DNA of 12,261 nt from Thiotrichales bacterium HSG1 (GCA_030378125.1 JAUCGN010000036.1:1-12261); one strand, 5' to 3'. Counted from the first letter of the stretch, positions 1 through 8,317 are shown. Made by a program: numbers and translations. Notes: generated from the sequence alone by a model not told the origin.

Positions 1-3
1 ATT

Positions 4-2010
4 ATGTTATTAACCAGTATCTTATTTTTTGTTGGGACCACAGCCGGTGTGACTTTGTATAAACGGATTCAACAGTCCCAAAAAACATCCAACAATAAAA
101 CAAACCAACAAATAGCAACCAAGCAGAATGGATACCAAGCTGAAACAAAACTTCAAGCAGATAAAGAAATTAATCATTATCTGACAGTTTCTACTACTTC
201 TTTGGTTCTAACAACGTTAGGAGCTTTGGTTTACTCACCTTTGACGCTGATTAGTGTACCATTGTTAATTTATGCTAGCGGTTATATATTTAATCAAGCT
301 TATGAAGCGGTAACAATAGAACATAAAGTCAGTGCGAATTTGATTGATTCTATTTTAGTTATTGGTCTTATGACAACTGGTTACTATTTTGCTGCTGCAC
401 TGTTGTACACGTTTTATTATTACAGTCGCAAACTACTACATAAAACCGAAGATCATTCTCGCAAACACCTCATTAATATTTTCGGTAAACAACCGCGCTT
501 GGTCTGGATTATCTCTGATGGCGTTGAACTAGAAATACCATTTAACCAACTTAAAGTTAATGACATTATAGTAATTAATGTAGGGGAAACGGTGCCTATT
601 GATGGTGTTATTCATTCCGGCATTGCCAATATTGATCAACATATTTTAACTGGTGAGGCAAGACCGGTAGAAAAAGAAATAGGAGAACAAGTGTTTGCTT
701 CAACAATTGTTTTATCTGGAAAAATTTGTATTAAAGTAGAAAAAGCTGCCAATGAAAGTACTGTTGCTAAAATTACTAACATCCTCAATAATACCGTTGA
801 TTTTAAGTCAACAACACAATTACGTTCGGAAAAACTTTCTGATGATTTAGTTAACCCAGCATTAATTGTTGGTTGTATTGCATTGCCAATATTAGGTGTT
901 AATGGTGCATTAGCCGCAATTAATTCTCATCCCAAAGAAAAATTAATGTTTGTTGCTCCAATTACCATTTTGAATTATTTAAACTTAGCGTCTAAACAGA
1001 ATATTCTTATCAAGGATGGACGTTCTTTAGAATTGCTCAATCAGGTAGATACTATTGTTTTTGATAAAACCGGTACTTTGACTGAAGAACAACCTCATAT
1101 AGGTGTTATTCATTGTTGCTCTAGATATAGTGAAAATGAGATTTTAACTTATGCGGCTGCCGCTGAATGTAAGCAAAATCATCCTTTAGCACAAGCGATT
1201 CTACAAGAAGCTGAAAAGCGTCAGTTAACTCTCCCTTCTATAGATGATAGTGAATACAAAATTGGTTATGGCTTAACAGTTGTTATGGATGGACACACCA
1301 TTCATGTTGGTAGTGAGCGTTTTATGACGAAAATAGGCATGAGTATTCCTCCTAATCTTAAACAGCAACAACAGCTTTGTCATGAAGAAGGATATACTTT
1401 AGTCATGGTAGCAATTGACAACCAAATTAGTGGTGCTATTGAACTATTACCAACAGTGCGTCCGGAAGTAAAAGAAATTATCAATAGTTTAAAACAACGT
1501 AAGAATATAAAATCAATCTATATTATTTCTGGTGATCATGAAATACCTACAAAAAAATTAGCTCAAGAAGTTGGAATCAAACATTATTTTGCCGAAATTT
1601 TACCAGAAAAAAAAGCTAGTATTATAAAGCAGTTACAAGAGAAAGGACATTTTATTTGCTATATTGGGGATGGTATCAATGATTCAATTGCACTCAAACA
1701 ATCTCAAGTGTCGATTTCTTTACGGGGTGCATCTACGATTGCTACCGATACAGCACAAATTGTCTTGATGGATGAGGGATTGAATCATTTAAATACACTG
1801 TTTGATTTGTCAGCTGATTTCAATACTAATATGGATAACACGTTTACGGTAATGCTTGTTCCAGCTGTTATTAGCGTAGGTGGAGTTTTTTTGTTAGGTT
1901 TTGGTATTCCTCAAACAGTTATATTAAATTTGGTTGGGTTAGCTTTAGGGCTAGGTAACGCTATGGTCCCTGCTTTAAAGGAACAAAACAATAATGGTAC
2001 AACGAATTAA
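4..2010 (+). CDS. P1B-like heavy-metal P-type ATPase with an atypical membrane metal site
   Basis: A membrane ion pump that would couple ATP hydrolysis to cation transport. Visible P-type ATPase signatures are TGE at residues 216-218 (actuator domain), the phosphorylated Asp354 in DKTGTLT, the HP pair at 393-394 typical of P1B nucleotide-binding domains, and GDGIND at 555-560. Hydrophobic segments lie near residues 2-19, 59-97, 113-142, 283-330 and 615-660. There is no N-terminal GMxCxxC heavy-metal-binding domain. The CPC motif expected 44 residues before the phosphorylated Asp (the spacing in ZntA) is replaced by PKE at 310-312, and the last two helices lack the usual YN and MSS residues, so the substrate cannot be assigned. 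The N-terminus may be incomplete: the frame is open to the window edge and no ribosome binding site is visible before the ATG. Family assignment is firm; function as a metal exporter is not. Confidence 0.9.
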   Translation: MLLTSILFFVGTTAGVTLYKRIQQSQKTSNNKTNQQIATKQNGYQAETKLQADKEINHYLTVSTTSLVLTTLGALVYSPLTLISVPLLIYASGYIFNQAYEAVTIEHKVSANLIDSILVIGLMTTGYYFAAALLYTFYYYSRKLLHKTEDHSRKHLINIFGKQPRLVWIISDGVELEIPFNQLKVNDIIVINVGETVPIDGVIHSGIANIDQHILTGEARPVEKEIGEQVFASTIVLSGKICIKVEKAANESTVAKITNILNNTVDFKSTTQLRSEKLSDDLVNPALIVGCIALPILGVNGALAAINSHPKEKLMFVAPITILNYLNLASKQNILIKDGRSLELLNQVDTIVFDKTGTLTEEQPHIGVIHCCSRYSENEILTYAAAAECKQNHPLAQAILQEAEKRQLTLPSIDDSEYKIGYGLTVVMDGHTIHVGSERFMTKIGMSIPPNLKQQQQLCHEEGYTLVMVAIDNQISGAIELLPTVRPEVKEIINSLKQRKNIKSIYIISGDHEIPTKKLAQEVGIKHYFAEILPEKKASIIKQLQEKGHFICYIGDGINDSIALKQSQVSISLRGASTIATDTAQIVLMDEGLNHLNTLFDLSADFNTNMDNTFTVMLVPAVISVGGVFLLGFGIPQTVILNLVGLALGLGNAMVPALKEQNNNGTTN

Positions 2011-2092
2011 TTAATATTTTATTGAGATTAAAAACTAATACAGATAATCACAGATTATAAAGGATATTTTTATTGTAAATATATGTTATTCA

Positions 2093-2274
2093 ATGTTTTT
2101 ACATAAAATAAATTCTCATGTGAGAACATCAATATTAACCCATACAGAAGTTACTAAACTCATTCCTCTTATTGGCTTAAAAGGAAAATGGCAAAGATGA
2201 AAATGGGACTGAACCTCTTAAACCGGGAATTTATTCTAAAGATGCTTGAATATGAACAAAATGATATGTTCTAA
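2093..2274 (+). pseudogene. Possible frameshifted remnant of a small unidentified gene
   Basis: The gap after the ATPase contains an ATG at 2093 opening 35 codons to a stop at 2198-2200. Reading continues plausibly in a second frame from 2196 (peptide DENGTEPLKPGIYSKDA, stop at 2247) and in a third from 2245 (LEYEQNDMF, stop at 2272). The pieces read like ordinary protein rather than AT-rich noise, which suggests a decayed gene with two frameshifts. I do not recognise the family. It could also be chance coding-like sequence. Confidence 0.25.
2113..2126. repeat. Short inverted repeat TTCTCA-TG-TGAGAA
   Basis: Perfect 6-base arms around a 2-base centre, about 165 bases upstream of the signalling operon. 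It could be a protein-binding site, but it also falls inside the possible gene remnant, and arms this short occur by chance. No convincing -10/-35 pair sits next to it. Confidence 0.25.
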
Positions 2275-2278
2275 ACAA

Positions 2279-2284
2279 TGAGGT
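2279..2284 (+). promoter_or_regulatory. Ribosome binding site that fixes the GTG start at 2290
   Basis: TGAGGT lies 6 bases before the GTG. The nearby ATG at 2278 runs into a stop within two codons, so the GTG is the only sensible start. Confidence 0.7.
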
Positions 2285-2289
2285 AATTT

Positions 2290-2685
2290 GTGGAAAATAA
2301 AGCTATTTTATGTGTAGATGATGAAACAATCGTATTGGAAAGTTTGGTAGAGCAACTAGAAAAAAAGCTAGGTGAAGGATATGTGTATGAAACTGCCGAA
2401 ACTGCAGAAGAAGGTTTTGAAGTTATTGAAGAATTAGTGAGTGATGATGTTGATGTACTAATAATTGTATCCGATTGGTTAATGCCGGGCATGAAAGGTG
2501 ATGAATTTTTGACTAAAGTTCATACCATATACCCTGATATTGTTACAGTTATGTTGACTGGGCAAGCTGATGAAACTGCAATTGAACAAGCTAAAGAATC
2601 GGCTAATTTACATGCCTGTGTATTTAAACCTTGGTTGGAAGAAGAATTGGTGAATATTATTAAAGATGGCTTGAAAAAATTATGA
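2290..2685 (+). CDS. Stand-alone response regulator receiver (REC) protein
   Basis: A 131-residue cytoplasmic protein that is a single receiver domain with no output domain. It has the acidic pair Asp10-Asp11, phosphoacceptor Asp62 (SDWLMPG), the switch Thr90 (MLTGQ) and conserved Lys113 (FKPW). The start is GTG at 2290, chosen because TGAGGT at 2279-2284 is a good ribosome binding site 6 bases upstream and no in-frame ATG is better placed. The stop overlaps the next start in ATGA, so the two genes are probably translationally coupled. It closely resembles the N-terminal receiver of the next protein (shared DDExIVLExL, LMPGxKGDE, NLHxxxxKPW), pointing to tandem duplication. A likely role is phosphate acceptor or shuttle in the relay encoded by this operon; that role is inferred. 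Confidence 0.93.
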   Translation: MENKAILCVDDETIVLESLVEQLEKKLGEGYVYETAETAEEGFEVIEELVSDDVDVLIIVSDWLMPGMKGDEFLTKVHTIYPDIVTVMLTGQADETAIEQAKESANLHACVFKPWLEEELVNIIKDGLKKL

Positions 2686-4973
2686 GCAATCAAGTTATTT
2701 TGTGCATTGATGACGAAAGTATAGTACTGGAAGCTCTAAAAGAACAATTACAGTATCGGCTTGGTGAATATTACGATATTGAGACTGCTGAAAGTGGTGA
2801 GGAAGCATTGGAATTATTAGATGAATTGCTGGCAGAAAATATTGAAGTACCTATAGCAATTGTTGATTACTTGATGCCGGGCATAAAAGGAGATGAAGTG
2901 ATGCGAAAATTACATCTTAAATCTCCAGTAACTTTAACTATTTTATTGTCCGGACATGTTGGTAACGATGAAATAAAATATGCTATTAACAGGGGTAATT
3001 TACACAGATATATTGCTAAGCCTTGGGATAAAGAACAGTTGTTTTTAATAATTAATGAAGCAATAGAACTATTTAGTCAAGATAAATTAATTCAAAAACA
3101 TCAAATTGAAATTGAACGAATAAATTCTTCATTAGAACAAAAAGTTGTTGCAAGAACTAAGGACTTGGAAGAAAAAAATAAACAGCTAATTTATGAGATA
3201 AAGGAACGTAAATTAATAGAGTCAGAACTATATCAAGCCAAAGAAGCAGCAGAAAATGCCAACCACGCAAAAAGTGAATTTGTGGCAAATACAAGCCATG
3301 AAATTCGCACTCCAATGAATGCTATTGTTGGCCTAACTCAACTAACTTTAAAAACTGAACTTTCTCCTAAACAACAGGATTATTTAGTTAAAATAAAAGC
3401 TGCTTCACAAAATTTATTGGATATTATCAATGATATACTAGATTTTTCTAAAGTTGAAGCTGGCAGATTAAAATTAGAAGAGATACCGTTTTCCTTGAAC
3501 GTGGTATTACAAGAAATATCAGATTTGTTCAGTGCCAAAATAGAAAACAAAGGTTTAACATTTTTTTTGCAGTTAGCCGAAGAAGTTCCTGACTATATAG
3601 TTGGTGACTCTCTCCGTCTTAAACAAATTTTAATTAATTTAATTAACAATGCGATTAAATTTACTTCAGTTGGTACTATAACTTTATATATCAAACAAAT
3701 TCAATCTAAAAATAAACAAATTAAATTACATTTTACCGTTCAAGATACTGGTGTTGGTATTTCGGATGATGTTGTTCCTAATTTATTTGATGCTTTTACT
3801 CAAGCCAATGGCTCTACTACCCGTGAGTTTGGTGGAACCGGATTGGGTTTGACAATATGTAAACAGTTAACTACTATGATGCAAGGCGATATATGGGTCA
3901 AATCTAAATTGAATTTTGGTAGTAACTTTTATTTCACGGCTTGGTTTGGCGTAGCAACTAAACTGGATGTTCCATCTCCCATCCATACTACAGCACGGAA
4001 CTTACACGGTGTACAAATTTTGTTGGTAGAAGATAACTTAATAAATCAACAAATTGTCCAAGAAATGGTAGAATTTGAAGGAGTGTTTGTAACTATTGCA
4101 AATAATGGTAAAGAAGCAATGTTAAAGCTTGCAATTAATAACTTTGACGTGATATTGATGGATATTCAAATGCCAGAAATGGATGGTTATGAAACTACTA
4201 AATTGCTTAGAAAGCAACATAATAAAATTCCCATAATTGCCATGACGGCTAACGCTATGACTGGTGATCGAGAAAAATGTTTGGCTGTTGGTATGAATGA
4301 CTATATCAGTAAACCTATTGACGAAAATTTGTTGTTGGCAACTTTAGATAAATGGGTAGTTGTTAATATAAGTAAAAATTGTGTCCAGACTACAACTGAA
4401 TTTACTTTAAATGGAATTAATACAGTTTGTGGTTTAAAAAGATTACATGGAAATAAGCAACTTTACCAGCAGTTATTACAAAGTTTTTATGAAGAGAATA
4501 AAGATATTGTAATAAAAATTACCCAAGCTATTGAACAAAATAAGCCGGAAACGGTTACAAATTTAATCCATAGTATCAGAGGTACGGCCGGCAATTTATG
4601 CATTGAAAGTATACATAAAATAGCAAAAGATATGGAGATAATGTTTAAATCAAACCATCAGATAACTCCAGAATTATTAGAACATTTTTCAGTTAGTTTA
4701 ACAGAGGTGATGCAAGTTTTATCTGAGGTAAAAAATGATAAACTAGAATTCACTAAAACTAACATAGATATTTTATTATCTGTGTTAGCAGAACTAACAA
4801 TGTTATTACAAAATAATAGTTTTCAAGCAGTTGAGCTACTCCCTAAGATAAGGGATAATTTAGGTAAGGAATTTCAAAATATTTATTATGAATTAGAACA
4901 ATATGTTAATAATTTTGAATTTACTGCTGCCCAAAAAACTGTAACTAATCTTATTGATATTCTTAAATACTAA
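2682..4973 (+). CDS. Hybrid sensor histidine kinase, REC-HisKA-HATPase-REC-Hpt
   Basis: A 763-residue multistep phosphorelay kinase. Domains in order: N-terminal receiver (Asp10-Asp11, Asp62, Lys113); a charged coiled-coil linker at about 135-200; HisKA with phosphoacceptor His206 in [13 protein letters not shown]; HATPase_c with N-box NNAIKFT at 322-328, G1 DTGVGI at 355-360 and G2 GGTGLGL at 384-390; a second receiver with Glu450-Asp451, Asp494 in MDIQMP and Lys544; and an Hpt domain with His630 in [10 protein letters not shown]. About 100 residues follow the Hpt core with no recognised domain. There is no membrane segment or PAS/GAF sensor, so it is cytoplasmic and its input probably comes through the N-terminal receiver. 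The start ATG overlaps the preceding stop and the stop overlaps the next start. All catalytic residues are present, so it should be active as a kinase. Its downstream target is not encoded in an obvious form here. Confidence 0.95.
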   Translation: MSNQVILCIDDESIVLEALKEQLQYRLGEYYDIETAESGEEALELLDELLAENIEVPIAIVDYLMPGIKGDEVMRKLHLKSPVTLTILLSGHVGNDEIKYAINRGNLHRYIAKPWDKEQLFLIINEAIELFSQDKLIQKHQIEIERINSSLEQKVVARTKDLEEKNKQLIYEIKERKLIESELYQAKEAAENANHAKSEFVANTSHEIRTPMNAIVGLTQLTLKTELSPKQQDYLVKIKAASQNLLDIINDILDFSKVEAGRLKLEEIPFSLNVVLQEISDLFSAKIENKGLTFFLQLAEEVPDYIVGDSLRLKQILINLINNAIKFTSVGTITLYIKQIQSKNKQIKLHFTVQDTGVGISDDVVPNLFDAFTQANGSTTREFGGTGLGLTICKQLTTMMQGDIWVKSKLNFGSNFYFTAWFGVATKLDVPSPIHTTARNLHGVQILLVEDNLINQQIVQEMVEFEGVFVTIANNGKEAMLKLAINNFDVILMDIQMPEMDGYETTKLLRKQHNKIPIIAMTANAMTGDREKCLAVGMNDYISKPIDENLLLATLDKWVVVNISKNCVQTTTEFTLNGINTVCGLKRLHGNKQLYQQLLQSFYEENKDIVIKITQAIEQNKPETVTNLIHSIRGTAGNLCIESIHKIAKDMEIMFKSNHQITPELLEHFSVSLTEVMQVLSEVKNDKLEFTKTNIDILLSVLAELTMLLQNNSFQAVELLPKIRDNLGKEFQNIYYELEQYVNNFEFTAAQKTVTNLIDILKY

Positions 4974-6112
4974 TGATTGATAACATGAATAAATACAAAA
5001 TATTAATCATAGATGATGAACCGATCAATCTTAGAGCTTTGGGAAGTGTTTTAAGTAAAGATTATGAAGTGATTATTGCCAAAGACGGCAAATCTGCATT
5101 AAACTTAGTTGCTACTGGGCCGATGCCAGATTTAATTTTGTTGGACATAATGATGCCAATTGTTGACGGATATGAAGTATGTCGTCAATTAAAACAAAAC
5201 CCAATAACTAAACATATTCCAATTATTTTTGTTTCGGCTATGGATACAGAAATAGACGAAGCTAAAGGGTTTGAGCTTGGTGCAGTTGATTACATTGCTA
5301 AACCTATCTGTCCATCAATAGTGGCCGTCAGAGTTAAAACTCAACTAAAATTGATGTCGGCTTATAAACAATTGGAAAATGCATACAATGAGTTGGAGAA
5401 AAAAAATACAGTTCTGGAAGAAATGGCTGTGTTACAGGAAAATGTTGGTCATATAACTAGGCATGATTTAAAAAACCCACTTAATGGTATTATCAGTGTA
5501 ACTTCACTATTAATGGATGAAATGGAGGATGGATCACCGCATAAGATTCTTTTAAGTAATGTCGAAATAGCTGGTTACCAGATGCTGGATATGATAAACA
5601 GCTCGCTTGATCTATATAAAATGGAAATTGGTACTTATGATTATCATCCAGATCAGGTTGATGTAATAACTATTTTTAATAAAATTATTCTTGAAACCAA
5701 AGTTCATATGGACACTATTAATATAACTACGGAAATTTTAATAAGTGGTAAACCTTTGCCAGAAGGTGATAGTTTTTTAATTCAAGGAGAATATTTATTG
5801 TGTTATTCCATGCTGGCAAATTTATTTAAAAATGCTATGGAATCTGCTCCGAGTGATTCCCCCATCATAATTTCACTAGATTATAAGGAAAAAGCGATTA
5901 TTAAAATTAGTAATAAAGGTGTTGTTCCAATAAAAATTAGAACTACATTTTTTGATAAGTTTGTAACTATGGGTAAAAATAATGGTACTGGTTTAGGTAC
6001 ATACTCCGCTAAATTAATGGCCGAAACTCAGTCTGGCAGTATCCATTTTGACACTTCAGATACTACCAATACAACTACTTTAACTCTTCAATTTTTAATC
6101 CCTGATTATTAA
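4973..6112 (+). CDS. Response regulator-histidine kinase (REC-HisKA-HATPase)
   Basis: A 379-residue cytoplasmic protein. It has an N-terminal receiver (Asp14-Asp15, phosphoacceptor Asp58 in LLDIMMP, Lys110), a coiled coil at about 130-158, a HisKA-like helix with His164 in RHDLKNPLNG, and a C-terminal HATPase with N-box residues Asn283 and Asn287 and the G2 sequence GTGLGTYSA at 338-346. The G1 box is not DxGxG but reads SNKGVVP (313-319). From memory this variant occurs in a subfamily with the FFxKxVTxGK and GTGLGTYSA signatures, so it need not mean loss of activity. The ATG at 4973 overlaps the upstream TAA (TAATG), consistent with translational coupling; a second in-frame ATG at 4985 is possible, and neither has a clear ribosome binding site. 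The stop overlaps that of the convergent radical SAM gene. As the third relay gene of the operon, it probably exchanges signals with the hybrid kinase. Confidence 0.93.
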   Translation: MIDNMNKYKILIIDDEPINLRALGSVLSKDYEVIIAKDGKSALNLVATGPMPDLILLDIMMPIVDGYEVCRQLKQNPITKHIPIIFVSAMDTEIDEAKGFELGAVDYIAKPICPSIVAVRVKTQLKLMSAYKQLENAYNELEKKNTVLEEMAVLQENVGHITRHDLKNPLNGIISVTSLLMDEMEDGSPHKILLSNVEIAGYQMLDMINSSLDLYKMEIGTYDYHPDQVDVITIFNKIILETKVHMDTINITTEILISGKPLPEGDSFLIQGEYLLCYSMLANLFKNAMESAPSDSPIIISLDYKEKAIIKISNKGVVPIKIRTTFFDKFVTMGKNNGTGLGTYSAKLMAETQSGSIHFDTSDTTNTTTLTLQFLIPDY

Positions 6113-7137
6113 TGAAAATCAAAGGAATAATGTCTTGCATGAGAAGCATCTCTGATAATTTTACTGCCAAACTTTTGTAAACGTTCATTAATTAATTTAT
6201 CTAACTCATCTCTAGCAGTATAAGTGGCTAACGCATGTAAGCCTTGTACCATACATCTTTTACACAAAGAACTGTTCCGTTTACGCTCTTCTAACTCTGT
6301 GTGAGAGACTTTTAAAAAATTATTGGTGATGTTATATTCATAATCATAAACAGCACAACATGTAGCCATCGAACCATCAAAATTAATTGTTTTCCAATTT
6401 AGTAAGGAACAAGAAGTATTTTTATAAGGTTGAGCCAATTTAAGCTGTTCTTCAGGTTTAATCAACATCAAACTAATTAATTTTTGCTCCAATTCTGATA
6501 ACTGTTCTCCTCGTAAATATTTAAAATTCTTTTCTAATGGCATTAATAAAGTAAGCTCAGAACTGAAGTGAAAACCAAGATCATTAGCTATACACATCAT
6601 CCGTTCCAAATCCTCACCAACATTATGTTCATATAAATGGTAAGAAATTTCGACTGCAAAATTTTGTTTTAACTTATCCATGTAATAACGTAACTTATAT
6701 AGATTGGATACCATTAAGTTAGCATCGCCATTACTGTGAGTTTTTGCATAAACCTCCCGATGATAACCAGACAGGGATATAATCAGTTTATGAGGTGCAA
6801 AGGAGACTACATCTTTGACCTTTTTAACATTTAAATTAGTGGAAACTTCAGCGTAAAAACCTCTAGATTTAATTGCATCAATAAATTTAGGATATTCTGG
6901 ATGTAACAATGGTTCACCCCAATTATAAACACCTATTACCACATATTCATGTTCATTATCTTCGCGTTTAATTTTATCCAAAATATCTTCAAACAAAGAT
7001 AATTGCATAAAACCTTTGGGACGGCTTTGATTTACAAAATCATTTGATTGGAAATTTCCAACCGGACAAGATGGACATCTTAGGTTACAAGCTCCAACTA
7101 TGTCAATAAAATATAAAGTAAAATGAGGTTTACACAT
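6109..7137 (-). CDS. Radical SAM protein with SPASM-like C-terminal cysteines
   Basis: A 342-residue cytoplasmic enzyme expected to cleave S-adenosylmethionine reductively. Cys17, Cys21 and Cys24 form the CxxxCxxC motif binding the [4Fe-4S] cluster, followed by a radical SAM barrel with YNWGEPLLHP (the GGEP-type SAM contact, about residues 92-101). The C-terminal part has a Cys, a GSMATCC pattern and a CxxC pair within about 75 residues, the layout of SPASM/twitch domains that bind auxiliary clusters. Such proteins mature peptides or modify sugars or cofactors; the substrate here is unknown and no precursor peptide gene is visible nearby. The ATG lacks a clear ribosome binding site. The end of the IS630 remnant lies about 20 bases upstream, so its natural promoter may have been displaced. 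The stop overlaps the convergent kinase gene by 4 bases. Confidence 0.9.
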   Translation of the reverse strand: MCKPHFTLYFIDIVGACNLRCPSCPVGNFQSNDFVNQSRPKGFMQLSLFEDILDKIKREDNEHEYVVIGVYNWGEPLLHPEYPKFIDAIKSRGFYAEVSTNLNVKKVKDVVSFAPHKLIISLSGYHREVYAKTHSNGDANLMVSNLYKLRYYMDKLKQNFAVEISYHLYEHNVGEDLERMMCIANDLGFHFSSELTLLMPLEKNFKYLRGEQLSELEQKLISLMLIKPEEQLKLAQPYKNTSCSLLNWKTINFDGSMATCCAVYDYEYNITNNFLKVSHTELEERKRNSSLCKRCMVQGLHALATYTARDELDKLINERLQKFGSKIIRDASHARHYSFDFH

Positions 7138-7155
7138 AGTTTAATATTTGGTGGT

Positions 7156-7845
7156 TTTGGGTAGTCCTGAACTGGTGTTGATTATTGATGATGTGATAAA
7201 AATGTAAAATAATATTACTAAAACAATTAAATCAATAGTGTCTAGAAGAGCGGTGGCTTAAAAGCATTAAAACAGTTAAATTTCAAAGAACAAAGTAGTG
7301 AACTGAACTTTCATGCAACATACTGCCTAAGCTCAGGCAACTATTGAGAAATTAACAGGAATTAAACGTTATCCAACGCAAATTCGAGCTTTCTGAAAAG
7401 AGTTGTATTGAGTGCATTGAGTGCAGTTACAAAGGAAATTATAACCGTTAAAAATGATAGCTATATCAATGCGAAAAATGTCTGCCAATTATTGTTAATA
7501 TGAAACAGTGTGGCATGGACCGATAACTTTGGTACTTGATAATGCTTGTTATCAAAAATGTCGTCTTGTTTGGACATATACACAAATATTAGGTATCGAA
7601 CTACTATATTTACCATCTTATTCGCCGAATCTTATATTTGATTGAACGATTTTGGTGATTTGTCAAAAAGGACTGTTTGTATTCCAAATACCACAAAAAT
7701 TTTGGACTATTCAAATCAGCTATAACAAACTGTATTGATAATGCTTACGGTACACATCGAAAAAAATTGGATTCTTTGTTGACTTGAAATTTTCAGTCCT
7801 TTAAAAAAGTACAAATCTTAACCATTTAAAGTATACTATATCCCC
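7156..7845 (+). mobile_element. Degenerate IS630-family insertion sequence remnant
   Basis: This stretch accounts for the 730-base gap between the radical SAM and Hpt genes. It holds a broken transposase (7255-7829). The left end carries TTTGGGTAGTCCTGAAC at about 7156-7172, which matches the end of a small element at 11.2 kb at 14 of 17 positions and is taken as the terminal repeat. The right end is uncertain: the ACTATATCCCC stretch near 7836-7845 could be a decayed terminal repeat. No clean target duplication was found. Confidence 0.6.
7255..7829 (+). pseudogene. IS630-family transposase, frameshifted and internally deleted
   Basis: Three frames must be joined to read it. The piece from 7255 (GLKALKQLNFKEQSSELN) and the piece from 7331 (AQATIEKLTGIKRYPTQIRAF, stop at 7394) match the N-terminal helix-turn-helix of IS630 transposases. 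The piece from 7399 (VLSALSAVTKEIITV, then NDSYINAKNVCQLL) joins after a gap of about 80 missing residues that would contain the first catalytic Asp. From 7517 come LVLDNACYQK, with the second catalytic Asp, and LLYLPSYSPNL. After a one-base shift near 7637 come LIERFW, with the catalytic Glu, an in-frame TGA, then FVKKDCLYSKYHKNFGLFKS, and the C-terminus after another TGA. It cannot encode an active enzyme. Family recognition rests on remembered consensus features of IS630 transposases. Confidence 0.85.
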
Positions 7846-7867
7846 ATGAAAAAGGTATTAATTTTAA

Positions 7868-8236
7868 TTAAGAACTGTCTTCTGGGTGATCGAGTTTTTC
7901 TTGAGCCAAAGCAGCTATTAAAAGATCAATCTTTTTAGGAATTTTTTCTTCTATTATTGCTGTAGCCTCGGTTAAATTATTATCTTTGCCTAAAAGCTCT
8001 AATTGCTTACAAGTTGTCACTAGATCATTTGCCCCCATACTAGAACAAGCGCCTTTGAATTTATGAGATGCCAAATACAACTCATCACCATTATTTATGT
8101 CAATAGCTAATTTTAACTCTTTCACATAATTAGGTAATTCACTAACAAATAAATCAATTAACCAGTTAACACCACCTCGCTCATGCATTTCTTCTCGTTT
8201 AATAGCTAACATTGTCGGTGCGAGTATTTCACTCAT
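7868..8236 (-). CDS. Orphan Hpt-domain phosphotransfer protein
   Basis: A small cytoplasmic phosphotransfer protein of 122 residues that carries phosphate between receiver domains. The phosphoacceptor is His58 in ASHKFKGACSSMGA, the standard Hpt motif (HxLKGxxxxxGA), within a predicted helical bundle spanning most of the protein. I place the start at the ATG at 8234-8236 because GGGAG lies 8 bases upstream. Two further in-frame ATGs at 8249-8251 and 8255-8257 would add up to 7 residues but have no such site. It is transcribed divergently from prfB. The hybrid kinase about 3 kb away already has its own Hpt, so this one may serve as a second branch of the same relay or a different system. No receiver gene is adjacent. 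Confidence 0.9.
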   Translation of the reverse strand: MSEILAPTMLAIKREEMHERGGVNWLIDLFVSELPNYVKELKLAIDINNGDELYLASHKFKGACSSMGANDLVTTCKQLELLGKDNNLTEATAIIEEKIPKKIDLLIAALAQEKLDHPEDSS

Positions 8237-8244
8237 ATTTACTG

Positions 8245-8249
8245 CTCCC
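8245..8249 (-). promoter_or_regulatory. Ribosome binding site selecting the Hpt start
   Basis: On the minus strand this reads GGGAG, 8 bases before the ATG at 8236. It lies inside the longer version of the reading frame, which argues for the shorter protein. Confidence 0.6.
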
Positions 8250-8269
8250 ATTCTCATATATTATCCATA

Positions 8270-8298
8270 ATAATATCATTTTATGGTTTGTTAAACAA
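8270..8298 (-). promoter_or_regulatory. Sigma70-type promoter with extended -10 for the Hpt gene
   Basis: On the minus strand TTGTTT (8293-8298) and TATTAT (8270-8275) are separated by exactly 17 bases, and the TG one base upstream of the -10 makes it an extended -10. It lies in the 81-base gap between the divergent Hpt and prfB genes and predicts a short leader. This is sequence matching in an AT-rich gap, so it is only moderately certain. Confidence 0.45.
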
Positions 8299-8317
8299 CT
8301 TTAAAGAAGGCTTTATA

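Noticed and set aside
2271..2492. Minus-strand 73-residue reading frame
   Set aside because: It is antisense to the receiver gene, Ser/Thr-rich as expected from the complement of its codons, and has no recognisable motif.
5915..5960. Kinase at 4973-6112 as inactive because G1 lacks DxGxG
   Set aside because: The other boxes are intact and the same G1 variant seems to belong to its subfamily, so inactivity is not supported.
8288..8298. TTGTT-A-AACAA as an operator between Hpt and prfB
   Set aside because: Five-base AT-rich arms are expected by chance, and the right part is already explained as a -35 element.
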